NCBI GenBank assembly: GCA_021732215.1
Contig: JAKFVL010000004.1
Coordinates: forward strand, 124,001-188,000
Direction: 5' to 3'
DNA length: 64,000 nt
DNA from: Hyphomicrobiales bacterium
GTDB taxonomy: Bacteria; Pseudomonadota; Alphaproteobacteria; Rhizobiales; Xanthobacteraceae
The notes beneath the pieces are model-generated. The model ran no database searches. It was not told the DNA's origin and was given only the letters and a program-made list of their open reading frames with translations. Positions 25,855 through 34,873 of the stretch are shown here, piece by piece. The position numbers and the translations under genes are program-made. The number at the start of each line of letters is the position of its first letter. Positions within the stretch are counted from its first letter, which is position 1.

Positions 25855-28014
25855 ATGAACAGAGCGATTTTTTCTCTCCCCGAGCATAGCGAGTTTCGCA
25901 CCGCCAGCGGTCTTGCGATCCTGCGCCATGTCGAGCCGTTTGCCGGCGGCATGAAGCTCGACGCGCTGATCGATCTGCTCGACCGGCGGCGCGGCATCGT
26001 GCTGTCGTCGGGCACCACGGTTCCGGGGCGCTACGAGAGCTTCGACTTCGGCTTCTCCGATCCGCCGCTGCGGCTGGAATCCACCGGCACGAATTTCTTC
26101 ATCGACGCGCTGAACCAGCGCGGCAAGGTTCTGATCGCTTTTCTTGCCGATACGCTGTCGGAGCCGTGTGTGGTCTTTACTGCAAAAACCGCAACGCGGC
26201 TCACCGGACATATTCTGCGCGGCGACGCGCCGGTGGACGAGGACCAGCGCACGCGGCGCGCCAGCATCATGTCGCTGGTGCGCGACATCATCGCGCAGCT
26301 CTCATGCGGCGGCGATCCGCTGCTCGGGCTTTACGGTGCGTTCGGCTACGATCTGGTGTTTCAGGTCGAGGACCTGGTGCAGAAGCGCCCGCGCGAAGCC
26401 GATCAGCGCGACATCGTGCTTTATATTCCGGATCGCCTTTTAGCCTATGACCGCGCCACCGGGCGCGGTGTCGTCATGAGCTATGACTTCATCTGGAAGG
26501 ATCAATCCACCGCCGGTCTCGCCCGCGAGACGCCGGACAGCGCCTATGTGAAAGCGCCGCGTCAGGGTTTCGCCGATCATGCGCCCGGCGTCTATCAGGC
26601 CACCGTGCAGAAAGCGCGCGAGGCATTCGCGCGTGGCGATCTGTTCGAGGCGGTGCCGGGGCAGTTGTTCGCCGAGCCTTGCGACCGCTCGCCGGCCGAA
26701 GTGTTCCAGCGGCTGTGCAAGATCAACCCGTCGCCGTATGGCGGACTGCTCAATCTTGGCGACGGCGAGTTTCTGGTGTCGGCGTCGCCTGAAATGTTCG
26801 TGCGCAGCGACGGAAAGCGCGTCGAGACCTGTCCGATTTCAGGCACAATCGCGCGCGGCAAGGATGCGATCGGCGACGCCGAACAGATTCGCGAATTGCT
26901 CAACTCGGAAAAAGACGAGTTCGAGCTCAACATGTGCACCGACGTCGATCGCAACGACAAGGCGCGCATCTGCGTGCCGGGCTCGATCAAGGTGCTGGCG
27001 CGGCGGCAGATCGAAACTTACTCGAAGCTGTTTCACACGGTCGATCACGTCGAGGGCATGCTGCGGCCAGGCTTTGACTCGCTCGACGCTTTTCTCACCC
27101 ACGCATGGGCCGTGACCGTGACCGGCGCGCCGAAGCTGTGGGCGATGCAGTTCGTCGAGGATCACGAGCGGTCGCCACGGCGCTGGTATGCCGGCGCATT
27201 CGGGCTCGTCGGCTTCGACGGCAGCATCAACACGGGCCTCACCTTGCGGACGATCCGCATGAAAGAGGGGCTGGCAGAGGTGCGCGTCGGCGCGACCTGC
27301 CTGTTCGACAGCGATCCGGCCGCCGAGGAAAAGGAATGCCAGACCAAGGCAGCGGCGCTGTTTCAGGCGCTGCGCGGCGATCCGCCGAAGCCGCTATCGG
27401 CTTCGCAACCCGACGCCACCGGCTCCGGCAAGAAGGTTCTGCTGATCGACCATGAGGATTCGTTCGTGCACATGCTGGCGGATTATTTCCGTCAGGTCGG
27501 CGCCAGCGTCAGCGTCACACGGCACACGCACGCGCTGGAGATGCTCAAGACAAATTCCTATGACCTGCTGGTGCTGTCGCCGGGGCCGGGCCGGCCGGAG
27601 GATTTCGGCATTTCCAAAACCCTGAAAGCGGCGCTGGAGAAAAAGATGCCGGTGTTCGGCGTCTGCCTCGGCGTGCAGGCTATCGGCGAATACTTCGGCG
27701 GCCAGCTCGGGCAATTGACGCAACCGGCACACGGCCGCCCGTCGCGGGTTCAGGTGCGCGGTGGCGCGCTGATGCAGAACCTGCCCAACGAGGTGGTGAT
27801 CGGGCGCTATCACTCGCTGTTCGTCGAGCGCGACAGCATGCCGGATGTGCTGCAAGTCACGGCGACCACCGAAGACGGCGTCGCCATGGCAATCGAACAC
27901 AAGACGCTTCCCGTCGGCGGCGTGCAGTTTCACCCGGAGTCGCTGATGTCGCTCGGCGGTGAGGTCGGCCTGCGCATCGTCGAGAATGCATTCCGGATGG
28001 GGCAGCGCACTTAG
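25855..28014 (+). CDS. trpE(G): anthranilate synthase, fused TrpE-TrpG
   Basis: Makes anthranilate from chorismate and glutamine, the first step of tryptophan synthesis. Residues 1 to about 510 are the TrpE component, with CPISGTIARGKD and the SEKDEFELNMCTDVDRND active-site region. About 523-719 is the glutamine amidotransferase, with the Cys nucleophile in VFGVCLGVQAIG and the His-Glu pair in GVQFHPESLMS. The fused, 719-aa form is typical of rhizobia and relatives. Expression is probably controlled by the trpL attenuator. Start ATG at 25855. Confidence 0.96.
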   Translation: MNRAIFSLPEHSEFRTASGLAILRHVEPFAGGMKLDALIDLLDRRRGIVLSSGTTVPGRYESFDFGFSDPPLRLESTGTNFFIDALNQRGKVLIAFLADTLSEPCVVFTAKTATRLTGHILRGDAPVDEDQRTRRASIMSLVRDIIAQLSCGGDPLLGLYGAFGYDLVFQVEDLVQKRPREADQRDIVLYIPDRLLAYDRATGRGVVMSYDFIWKDQSTAGLARETPDSAYVKAPRQGFADHAPGVYQATVQKAREAFARGDLFEAVPGQLFAEPCDRSPAEVFQRLCKINPSPYGGLLNLGDGEFLVSASPEMFVRSDGKRVETCPISGTIARGKDAIGDAEQIRELLNSEKDEFELNMCTDVDRNDKARICVPGSIKVLARRQIETYSKLFHTVDHVEGMLRPGFDSLDAFLTHAWAVTVTGAPKLWAMQFVEDHERSPRRWYAGAFGLVGFDGSINTGLTLRTIRMKEGLAEVRVGATCLFDSDPAAEEKECQTKAAALFQALRGDPPKPLSASQPDATGSGKKVLLIDHEDSFVHMLADYFRQVGASVSVTRHTHALEMLKTNSYDLLVLSPGPGRPEDFGISKTLKAALEKKMPVFGVCLGVQAIGEYFGGQLGQLTQPAHGRPSRVQVRGGALMQNLPNEVVIGRYHSLFVERDSMPDVLQVTATTEDGVAMAIEHKTLPVGGVQFHPESLMSLGGEVGLRIVENAFRMGQRT

Positions 28015-28058
28015 CAGGTTGAAAAACCATTCTCAGAGCATCATACAAAGAGCCACTC

Positions 28059-28598
28059 ATGAGCCTTGAAAGCGAACTGCAAGCCGCCATCCGGACAATC
28101 CCGGATTATCCGAAACCCGGGATCATGTTTCGCGACATCACCACGCTGCTCGGGAACGCGCGTGCGTTTCGCCGCGCCGTCGACGAGATGGTGCAGCCGT
28201 GGGCCGGATCGAAAATCGACAAGGTCGCGGGCATGGAAGCACGCGGCTTCATTCTCGGCGGCGCGGTGGCGCATCAGGTCTCGGCCGGCTTCGTGCCGAT
28301 CCGCAAGAAGGGCAAACTGCCGCATACAACGGTGCGGATCGCCTACTCGCTGGAGTACGGCATCGACGAAATGGAGATGCATGCCGATGCCATCCTGCCG
28401 GGCGAGCGCGTGATCCTGGTCGATGACCTGATCGCCACCGGCGGCACCGCCGAGGGTGCGGTCAAGCTGATGCGCCAGATCGGCGCGGATGTGGTCGCGG
28501 CCTGCTTCGTGATCGATCTTCCGGACCTGGGCGGCGCCGACAAGATCCGCGCGCTCGGCGTTCCGGTGCGGACGCTGATTTCATTTGGCGGGCATTAG
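28059..28598 (+). CDS. apt: adenine phosphoribosyltransferase
   Basis: Salvages adenine to AMP using PRPP. The 179-aa protein starts with the typical [20 protein letters not shown] and has the PRPP loop [20 protein letters not shown] and the [16 protein letters not shown] segment. It lies 44 bp after trpE(G) in the same direction. A family C palindrome begins two bases after the stop. Confidence 0.96.
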   Translation: MSLESELQAAIRTIPDYPKPGIMFRDITTLLGNARAFRRAVDEMVQPWAGSKIDKVAGMEARGFILGGAVAHQVSAGFVPIRKKGKLPHTTVRIAYSLEYGIDEMEMHADAILPGERVILVDDLIATGGTAEGAVKLMRQIGADVVAACFVIDLPDLGGADKIRALGVPVRTLISFGGH

Positions 28599-28599
28599 C

Positions 28600-28644
28600 G
28601 CTTGATCCCGAAAAGTGGGAACCGGTTTTCGGATCAGATCATGC
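28600..28644. repeat. palindromic repeat, family C copy 3
   Basis: A 45-bp element, GCTTGATCCCGAAAAGTGGG through TTTTCGGATCAGATCATGC, lying between the convergent apt and ParA-like genes. Confidence 0.9.
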
Positions 28645-28651
28645 GCATAGA

Positions 28652-29320
28652 CTAAGACCGGTGTGCATCCAGATTGGTTTCCAGCTCGCGGAACTGCATA
28701 TAGCTGTCGCGAATCCAGTCGTACAATTCGGATGACTTGTTCTGCGGCGCGCGCAGGAATTCCGTGAACGAGAAATTCAGCCGCCCGGTGTAGCTTTTCA
28801 GGAACGGCTGCAAAGCCGGCAGTCGCATTCGCCTCACGCTGCGGAACACAGCCGCCAGATCGCCGCGCAGGATGTGCTCGTTCTCGACCGGAATGATCGC
28901 GGTCATCGGGTAGAGCGTCCTCAGCTCTGTGAAGGCGCGCACGGACACGCGATCGGTATCGCCGACGAACAGGATGACCGGCTCGACGCCGCGCCGCTGG
29001 GTTTCCTTGATGAACCCGATCTCGCCGACCAGCTTGAAGAAGCCGTCGAATGCATGAAAGCCGAGGTCGATGATCTTGGCTGTGCCGTCGTTCACGATCA
29101 GCCGGTCCATCAGCTCCATCTGGCCGAACGTATCGTCGATCGCGGCGGTCTCGGTGATGCGAGGCTGGAAATCGACCAGCGACGGTTCGTTCAGGTTGAT
29201 GTCGAACGCGATCACCGATCCGCGGTGCAGGATCAGGAATTCGCACAGCAACCGCGCCACCAGCGTCTTGCCGACCTGGGGGCGGGGCGAACATATGATG
29301 TAGACGGGTGTTCGGCGCAA
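28652..29320 (-). CDS. ParA/MinD-like P-loop ATPase with deviant Walker A
   Basis: A 222-aa protein starting RRTPVYIICSPRPQVGKTLV. The P-loop (S-P-R-P-Q-V-G-K-T) keeps the GKT but lacks the signature K-G-G of ParA/MinD. FDINLNEPSLVDF follows in the position of the switch. The only start codon available is TTG at 29320, four bases from a palindromic repeat, with no evident ribosome-binding site, so initiation may have been altered by repeat insertion. A second ParA-like gene lies upstream in the same direction; no ParB is nearby. Function unknown. Confidence 0.72.
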   Translation of the reverse strand: MRRTPVYIICSPRPQVGKTLVARLLCEFLILHRGSVIAFDINLNEPSLVDFQPRITETAAIDDTFGQMELMDRLIVNDGTAKIIDLGFHAFDGFFKLVGEIGFIKETQRRGVEPVILFVGDTDRVSVRAFTELRTLYPMTAIIPVENEHILRGDLAAVFRSVRRMRLPALQPFLKSYTGRLNFSFTEFLRAPQNKSSELYDWIRDSYMQFRELETNLDAHRS

Positions 29321-29323
29321 CAG

Positions 29324-29368
29324 GCATGATCCCGAAAAGTGGGTACCGGTTTTCGGACCAGATCATGC
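29324..29368. repeat. palindromic repeat, family C copy 4
   Basis: A 45-bp element, GCATGATCCCGAAAAGTGGG through TTTTCGGACCAGATCATGC, abutting the TTG start of the downstream ParA-like gene. Confidence 0.9.
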
Positions 29369-29457
29369 CCAAATCAGACCGGTGACCGCAAATAAGCGCG
29401 GCTCCCCGATATCGCCGCAGCGCGACGCCTCGTCAAACGGATTGAGCCTGCGGCAGA

Positions 29458-30213
29458 CTATTTTTCGCCGCTCTTGGTCTTCGATTCCTTCGCTCCGACG
29501 ATATCGGTCAGCTTGATCCGGTCGAATTCGCTCCAGACGTTGGCCAGCCAGTGACGGACATAGCCGCGCAGCACGAATGAGTTGTTGGCAGCCTCGTCAT
29601 GCAGGCCTTTGTTGGCGACGAATTTAAGGAATGGAACGGACGCCACTTCCACCTGCTCGTAAGCCATTTCGTTGAGTTTCGGAATCGTGATTTCAACAGC
29701 ATCCTTGATGCGGTGGAAGTAGGAGTTGTAGGTCGCCTGATCCCACTCGAAGAAGCTCGTATTGTTGATGAAGTTCTTCACCAGGAAATACTTCGCGCCG
29801 GTCATGAAACCGGCGGTCTCGGCGATCTCGTCGAGCGAGGCGATCGAGGGGCCGAGGATGTGAAACACCGCGAAGGTGATCTGGCCCTGACGCGCGGCGT
29901 CGAGAAAGCCGATGTCGCGCAGCGAGGCGAGGGCCGGGGACAGTAGTCCGGCGCGGACGTCGATCACGGTCACCGATGTTTCGGAGCTGTTGAGCGTGTC
30001 GAAGATCTTCATCTGGTCCGATGTCGTCGTCATGTCGACGATCTCGGTGATGTCCGGATGGAAACGCTTCAGGGTGCCGCGCGGGCTTTCGGTGTCGAAC
30101 GCCCGGATCGGCACGTTGTTGGCGCTGAAATAGTCGAGAACGGTACGCGACACCGTGGTCTTGCCGACCCCGCCCTTGTCCGCGCCGACGACGATAACTG
30201 CTGGCTTTGCCAT
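29458..30213 (-). CDS. ParA-like ATPase
   Basis: A 251-aa protein, MAKPAVIVVGADKGGVGKTT, with the deviant Walker A motif KGGVGKTT of the ParA/MinD superfamily, FDTESPRGTLKRF near residues 39-51 and SVTVIDVRAGLLSPAL in the Walker B position. The start at 30213 is preferred over an upstream in-frame ATG at 30312, because the motif begins at residue 4. The cargo is unknown; it lacks a ParB partner here. It sits upstream of another ParA-like gene (gap 137 bp including a palindrome), and the two may work together. Confidence 0.82.
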   Translation of the reverse strand: MAKPAVIVVGADKGGVGKTTVSRTVLDYFSANNVPIRAFDTESPRGTLKRFHPDITEIVDMTTTSDQMKIFDTLNSSETSVTVIDVRAGLLSPALASLRDIGFLDAARQGQITFAVFHILGPSIASLDEIAETAGFMTGAKYFLVKNFINNTSFFEWDQATYNSYFHRIKDAVEITIPKLNEMAYEQVEVASVPFLKFVANKGLHDEAANNSFVLRGYVRHWLANVWSEFDRIKLTDIVGAKESKTKSGEK

Positions 30214-30377
30214 GAGTGTCCTTTGTGCAGCGCTCTTGCCGGAGTGATCTGGCCTGAGCGTCCCCACGCCCTGCATCAGGTCGGAACATGGCAGAAACAT
30301 GGGATATTTCAATTCGTTCGTCTGCCTAAAGCAGGAAACCCGGAGAATTCGTTAACGCTGCGCGCGTCAGATCGAAT

Positions 30378-31538
30378 TCAGCGCCGCCCCCATGGGCTTA
30401 GCACCTTGCCCCATGGCGAGCGGGGAGGTGTCGCGGGTGGCGGCGCGGGCCCATCGGCCCGGCTTTGGGGTCCGCCGGTATTTGCCTCATTTGCGGGGCC
30501 GAGGCTCTTCATGCGGCCGGGATCGCGGCCGCCGGCGAACTGGATCAGCGCCTTGACCCTGGAATCGACCGACGGATGCGTTGCGAACAAATCGGCAAAG
30601 CCCTCGCGCGGGTTGTCGATGCACATCTCCATCACCGCCGAGGTCGCGCCTTCCAGCTCGCCGCGGTTCTCGATCTTGCGCAGAGCCGAAATCATGGCAT
30701 CGGGGTTCTTGGTGAGTTCGACAGAACCCGCGTCTGCCAGCAGCTCGCGCGACCGCGACAGGGCAAACCGGACCACCAGCGACAGCGCCCAGGCGAGCAT
30801 GATCAGCGCAATCGCGAGAATGACGATCGGGATTGCGCCGCCGCCTTTGCTGTCGCGGCTGGAAGACGACGAAGATGAGGACGAAGACGACGAAGATGAG
30901 GATCCGCTGCCGCCGCCTCCACTGAATCTCCAGTTCGACTGAAAGAAAATCCGGAAGAACATCTCGCCGAAGAAGCCGACCACACCGGCGATGATGACAG
31001 CGATCACCATGAGCTGCACGTCACCGTTACGGATGTGGGTCAGTTCATGGCCGAGTACGGCTTCCATCTCCTGATCGTTCAGTGATTTCAGCAGCCCGGT
31101 GGTGACAGTAATGGCGTATTGCCGCTGATTGAGCCCGGTGGCGAACGCATTTAGCGCGTCGCTCTCCATGATCTTCAGCTTCGGCGCCGGAATGCCGCGC
31201 GAGATGCAGAGATTCTCGAGCAGGTTGTAGAGTCGAGGCTGCTCTTTGCGCGTCACGCTGTGGCCGCCGGTGACTGCGTCGATCAGGTTTTGATGGAAGA
31301 AGTAGGCGATGACGATCCAAATCGCGGAGGCAATCGTGGCGTAGGGAAATGCCTTCACCAGATCATGCGACGCAGCGATGATGTAGTAGTCGAACGGGCG
31401 GTCGCTATCGAGCACGACTTCCGCGATCAGCGCGCCCGCGAACACGAGCACGTAGATCAAGACGAAAAGCCCGGCGAGCAGCACCATCGAACGGACCTTG
31501 TTCGAGGCGATGTGGGTATAAAGACCGTAGGCGGCCAT
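30378..31538 (-). CDS. M48 family metalloprotease (HtpX-like)
   Basis: A 386-aa inner-membrane zinc protease. Two N-terminal membrane segments (about 17-41 and 66-84) precede the active site HELTH (164-168); further hydrophobic segments lie at 176-200 and 240-262. It carries a run of 15 serines (213-227), encoded by two nearly identical 21-nt units, and a Pro-rich C-terminal tail (GPAPPPATPPRSPWGKVLSP). HtpX-like proteases degrade damaged membrane proteins. lemA lies 125 bp upstream in the same direction, a common LemA-M48 pair. Confidence 0.92.
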   Translation of the reverse strand: MAAYGLYTHIASNKVRSMVLLAGLFVLIYVLVFAGALIAEVVLDSDRPFDYYIIAASHDLVKAFPYATIASAIWIVIAYFFHQNLIDAVTGGHSVTRKEQPRLYNLLENLCISRGIPAPKLKIMESDALNAFATGLNQRQYAITVTTGLLKSLNDQEMEAVLGHELTHIRNGDVQLMVIAVIIAGVVGFFGEMFFRIFFQSNWRFSGGGGSGSSSSSSSSSSSSSSSRDSKGGGAIPIVILAIALIMLAWALSLVVRFALSRSRELLADAGSVELTKNPDAMISALRKIENRGELEGATSAVMEMCIDNPREGFADLFATHPSVDSRVKALIQFAGGRDPGRMKSLGPANEANTGGPQSRADGPAPPPATPPRSPWGKVLSPWGRR

Positions 31539-31557
31539 GAGCGACGACCTTATGGGC

Positions 31558-31660
31558 CGTCATTGCGAGGAGCGTGAGCGACGAAGCAATCCAGTTCTTC
31601 TTGAGTTGCTCTGGATTGCTTCGCTTCACTCGCAATGACGGGAGCTTTTCGGGATCATGC
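31558..31660. repeat. composite palindromic repeat: family A copy 2 plus partial family C
   Basis: Positions 31558-31640 are a family A element (CGTCATTGCGAG ends as in copy 1). It is followed without a gap by GGAGCTTTTCGGGATCATGC (31641-31660), one arm of a family C element. It separates lemA from the M48 protease gene. Confidence 0.88.
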
Positions 31661-31663
31661 TCG

Positions 31664-32224
31664 TCAGAACTTCACCTGCGGAACCTGTTCGACCTGGGTG
31701 CGTGTTTCACCGAGATCGAAGAATTCCTTCGGCGTGAAACCGAGCGAGGCCGCAAACAGCGCTGCCGGCAATTGCTGGATGCCGGTGTTGTATTCCTGAA
31801 CCGCATTGTTGAAGAAGCGGCGGCTGGCAGCGATCTTGTTTTCGATGTCGGACAGCTCGCTCTGCAATTGCTGGAAGTTGGCATTGGCCTTGAGGTCCGG
31901 ATAGGCCTCCGACAGCGCGATCAGTTTGCCGAGCGAGGCAGTCAGAACATTTTCGGCGGCGGCGACCTGCGCCGGCCCTTGCGCGGAGATCGCCGAGTTG
32001 CGCGCCTTGATAACGTCTTCCAGCGTGCCGCGCTCGTGACCGGCATAGCCCTTTACGGTTTCGACCAGATTGGGAATCAGGTCGTGGCGCTGCTTGAGCT
32101 GCACGTCGATGTCGGCAAACGACTGGCCGACTCGCTGACGCAGGGCGACCAGTCCATTGTAGACGCTGAAAATCCAGAACGCGATGACTGCGAGGACGCC
32201 GAGAACAATCCAGCCGGTCGACAT
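31664..32224 (-). CDS. LemA family protein
   Basis: A 186-aa protein with one N-terminal membrane segment (about 3-23, GWIVLGVLAVIAFWIFSVYN) followed by a helical domain with RQRVGQSFADIDVQLKQRHD, then LIPNLVETVKGYA, the LemA signature. Predicted topology is anchored with the helical bundle outside the cytoplasm. Its exact function is not known; it often accompanies M48 proteases, as here. Confidence 0.92.
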   Translation of the reverse strand: MSTGWIVLGVLAVIAFWIFSVYNGLVALRQRVGQSFADIDVQLKQRHDLIPNLVETVKGYAGHERGTLEDVIKARNSAISAQGPAQVAAAENVLTASLGKLIALSEAYPDLKANANFQQLQSELSDIENKIAASRRFFNNAVQEYNTGIQQLPAALFAASLGFTPKEFFDLGETRTQVEQVPQVKF

Positions 32225-32461
32225 GCAAGAACTCCTGATGGGAGAAAGAGAGAAGACAAGGTAGCCGAATATCGGGCCGCGCGCAGCAGATCGAAGCGCA
32301 ACGGGCGCCTCTCGCTGCCTCTTTTGTCGCCCCCGTTTGCGATAGGTTCAAGCCACGCCAGCTCCCCGGGATGGCGGATCGTCTGGATTTATGACTGTTG
32401 CTGACAATCGTATCCGACAAAAAGGGCTTTTCTCTTGCCTCAGTTGGCGTAAACCTCACAC

Positions 32462-33868
32462 ATGAGCGAAGTTCAGGCCCTGTTCGATGTGTTGCGCCAG
32501 TCGGCGGACGCCGGTGCGGCGGAGGCGATCGAGCGTCTGGTTCTGGAAGGCAGGGATCGCGACCTGTGCCGGGTCAACGTGCTCGAATTTGCCTCAAACA
32601 ACAAACTCGATACCGAAAAGACGATCGCCGCCTATCTCCACGCGGCTCGGCTCGGCATCTTCGATCTGTCGTGGAACATGCTGTGCCCCGGCTGCGGCGG
32701 CGTGCTCGATGCGGGTGAGTCGCTGAAGACATTCGATCGCAGCGAATATCACTGCTCGCTGTGCTCGGCCGGTTACGAGCCGACGCTCGACGAGATGGTC
32801 GAGGTGACGTTCACGGTCAATTCGCGCGTGCGGCGGATCGCGGCGCATCATCCCGACGCGCTGCCTTATGCCGAGTATTGCCGCCAGATATTCTGGAGTT
32901 CGGGCATCGATCTACCTGACGATATATCCGGGATCATGGACCAGTTTTCCATGGAGGCGCTGGAGTTGCCGCCGCGCGAAAAAGCGCTGGTCTCCATTCA
33001 GTTACCGGAGCAGTTCATCATCGTGTTCGATCCGGTGACGCACGGCACGCAATTCATCGACGTGCAGGGCGAGCCGACAAAGGAACGACAGGAGCTTGCC
33101 GTCGTCTTCAACAACGTCAAGGCGCCGACCGGTACGACGAAACTGCGCCCCGGACCGTTGCGCCTGTCGCTGGAAAACCGCACCGACCGGCGCGTGTTGC
33201 CCGGCGTATGGATCGCGAACGATGCCCTGCATCACACGCTCGGCAACCGCCGGCCGTTCCTCACCGCCAAGCGGCTGCTGACCAACCAGACGTTTCGTGA
33301 CATCTACCGCACCGACACGCTCGACGTCGACCAGCGGCTCAAGATCACGAGTCTGGTGTTCATGTTCACCGATCTGAAAGGCTCGACGGCGCTGTATGAG
33401 CGGGTCGGCGATCTCGTCGCCTACGATCTGGTGCGTCAGCATTTCCGCATTCTCAACCAGATCGTCGCGACCGAGGCCGGCGCGGTGGTCAAGACCATCG
33501 GCGACGCGGTGATGGCGACGTTTCCGACGCCCGACCGCGCCGTGGCGGCCGCGCTCAAGATGCGCGACGCGATGCAGGCGATCAACCGCGAGCATGACAA
33601 CGAGGATCTGCTGCTCAAGATCGGCATTCACGAAGGCCCGTGTCTCGCAGTCACCCTCAACGATCGGCAGGATTATTTCGGCCAGACCGTGAATATGGCC
33701 GCGCGCGTTCAGGCGCTGGCGTCATCGTTCGCGATTTTTGCTTCCGCTCCTGTGGTTGAAAATCCTCAAGCGTCGCAGATTCTTTCACAGGCAGGTCTGG
33801 AGCCGGTTCAGCAGCGCGCATCGCTGCGCGGCATTACCGAGCAGATGCTGGTTTACGAAATTCCCTGA
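32462..33868 (+). CDS. class III adenylate/guanylate cyclase domain protein with zinc-ribbon N terminus
   Basis: A 468-aa cytoplasmic protein. The N-terminal part (about 1-290; DUF5939-like) contains two CxxC pairs (C75/C78 in CPGCGG and C98/C101 in CSLCSA), suggesting a zinc ribbon. The C-terminal cyclase domain (about 298-468) has the metal-binding Asp in FMFTDLKGSTALYERVG (near 303) and a second in KTIGDAVMATF (near 347), so the catalytic aspartates look intact. Whether it makes cAMP or cGMP cannot be read here. The stop overlaps the convergent rsm22-like gene by 16 bases. Confidence 0.88.
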   Translation: MSEVQALFDVLRQSADAGAAEAIERLVLEGRDRDLCRVNVLEFASNNKLDTEKTIAAYLHAARLGIFDLSWNMLCPGCGGVLDAGESLKTFDRSEYHCSLCSAGYEPTLDEMVEVTFTVNSRVRRIAAHHPDALPYAEYCRQIFWSSGIDLPDDISGIMDQFSMEALELPPREKALVSIQLPEQFIIVFDPVTHGTQFIDVQGEPTKERQELAVVFNNVKAPTGTTKLRPGPLRLSLENRTDRRVLPGVWIANDALHHTLGNRRPFLTAKRLLTNQTFRDIYRTDTLDVDQRLKITSLVFMFTDLKGSTALYERVGDLVAYDLVRQHFRILNQIVATEAGAVVKTIGDAVMATFPTPDRAVAAALKMRDAMQAINREHDNEDLLLKIGIHEGPCLAVTLNDRQDYFGQTVNMAARVQALASSFAIFASAPVVENPQASQILSQAGLEPVQQRASLRGITEQMLVYEIP

Positions 33869-34833
33869 ACAGCATCGCCCCAGCGCCAGCGGCGCGCTGT
33901 CGCATAGGCCTCCTTGTCGCGTCGGGGAATTGCCAGAATCGAAGCCGTGCCGTCACGGTTGCAGAGCTTCGCCTTGATCTCGACCTTGGTCATCGATGGT
34001 TGCGCCAGCACGCGGGCGGCTGGATGCGTTCCGCGCGGTGTCCGCGACACTGCGACATACGAAAACTTTTCGTCCTCGAACGGCACTTCGGCATTCTTGA
34101 GCTGCTTGTGATCGCGCGACCGCGCGAGACGTTGCGTGAAATGGCACCAGTCGGGCGCGGCCAGCGGGCAGGGCATTCGGTGCGGGCAGGGTGCAATCAC
34201 ATGCGCGCCGCTCGCGATCAGTTGCGTCCGGCAATCGACGATGCGGTTGTAGCCTGCCGGCGTGCCGGGTTCGACGACCAGCAGCACATCGCGTGTCTTG
34301 CGCCACATCAAGTCGATCAGTTTCGCGCGCCTGTCGTCCGCCACTTCGCCGATGGCGTAGCTTGCAACGACGAGATCGGCTTCATGCGCCACGCTCAGTT
34401 CGACAAGCGCATCGCCCTGACGATAATCGAGTTGCTTGAAGCGCCCATCGCCGCGCGCCAGATCGAGGGCAATGCCGCGCAGCGCCGCATTGGCGTCGAG
34501 CATGGCGAATTGTTGCAGGGAGTGTATCGCCTGTGCTGCCGCCCAGGTCGCCGTACCCGGTCCCGCGCCGACATCGAGCAGGCTTGCGGGCGCGAATACT
34601 TCGTCCAGTTCGGCAATGGCTTCAATACAGGCGCTGACCGCCGCATAGGTTGCAGGCATTCGCGCCAGTGCATAGGCGAGAGCATCATTCTCGCTGCGGA
34701 TCGTGGCCGAGCCACCACCGCCGCGATAGGTCTGCGAGATCGCCTCGGCCCGGCGCGTGATGTCGCTGCGAGCGACGCCTTCGGTCAGGCGCGCCAGCGC
34801 GGCTTTCAGGTGAGGCGGCAGATTGGCGGGCAT
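33853..34833 (-). CDS. Rsm22-like small-subunit rRNA methyltransferase family protein
   Basis: A 326-aa protein with a SAM-binding motif LLDVGAGPGTATWAA (about residues 84-98), VVASYAIGEV and LLVVEPGTPAGY, and a cysteine group in APCPHRMPCPLAAPDWCHFT. This combination identifies the Rsm22 family, related to a mitochondrial ribosome assembly methyltransferase-like protein that may hold an Fe-S cluster. The bacterial role is not well defined. It lies 40 bp downstream of the smc gene, in the same direction. Confidence 0.85.
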   Translation of the reverse strand: MPANLPPHLKAALARLTEGVARSDITRRAEAISQTYRGGGGSATIRSENDALAYALARMPATYAAVSACIEAIAELDEVFAPASLLDVGAGPGTATWAAAQAIHSLQQFAMLDANAALRGIALDLARGDGRFKQLDYRQGDALVELSVAHEADLVVASYAIGEVADDRRAKLIDLMWRKTRDVLLVVEPGTPAGYNRIVDCRTQLIASGAHVIAPCPHRMPCPLAAPDWCHFTQRLARSRDHKQLKNAEVPFEDEKFSYVAVSRTPRGTHPAARVLAQPSMTKVEIKAKLCNRDGTASILAIPRRDKEAYATARRWRWGDAVQGIS

Positions 34834-34873
34834 TGGCTACCCTCTCCCCGCAACCGGGACGAGGCAATATGGC

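Noticed and set aside
30460-30940. Acidic plus-strand frame with long Asp/Glu run opposite the M48 protease
   Set aside because: The acidic run is the complement of the poly-Ser codons; there is no ribosome-binding site or family similarity.
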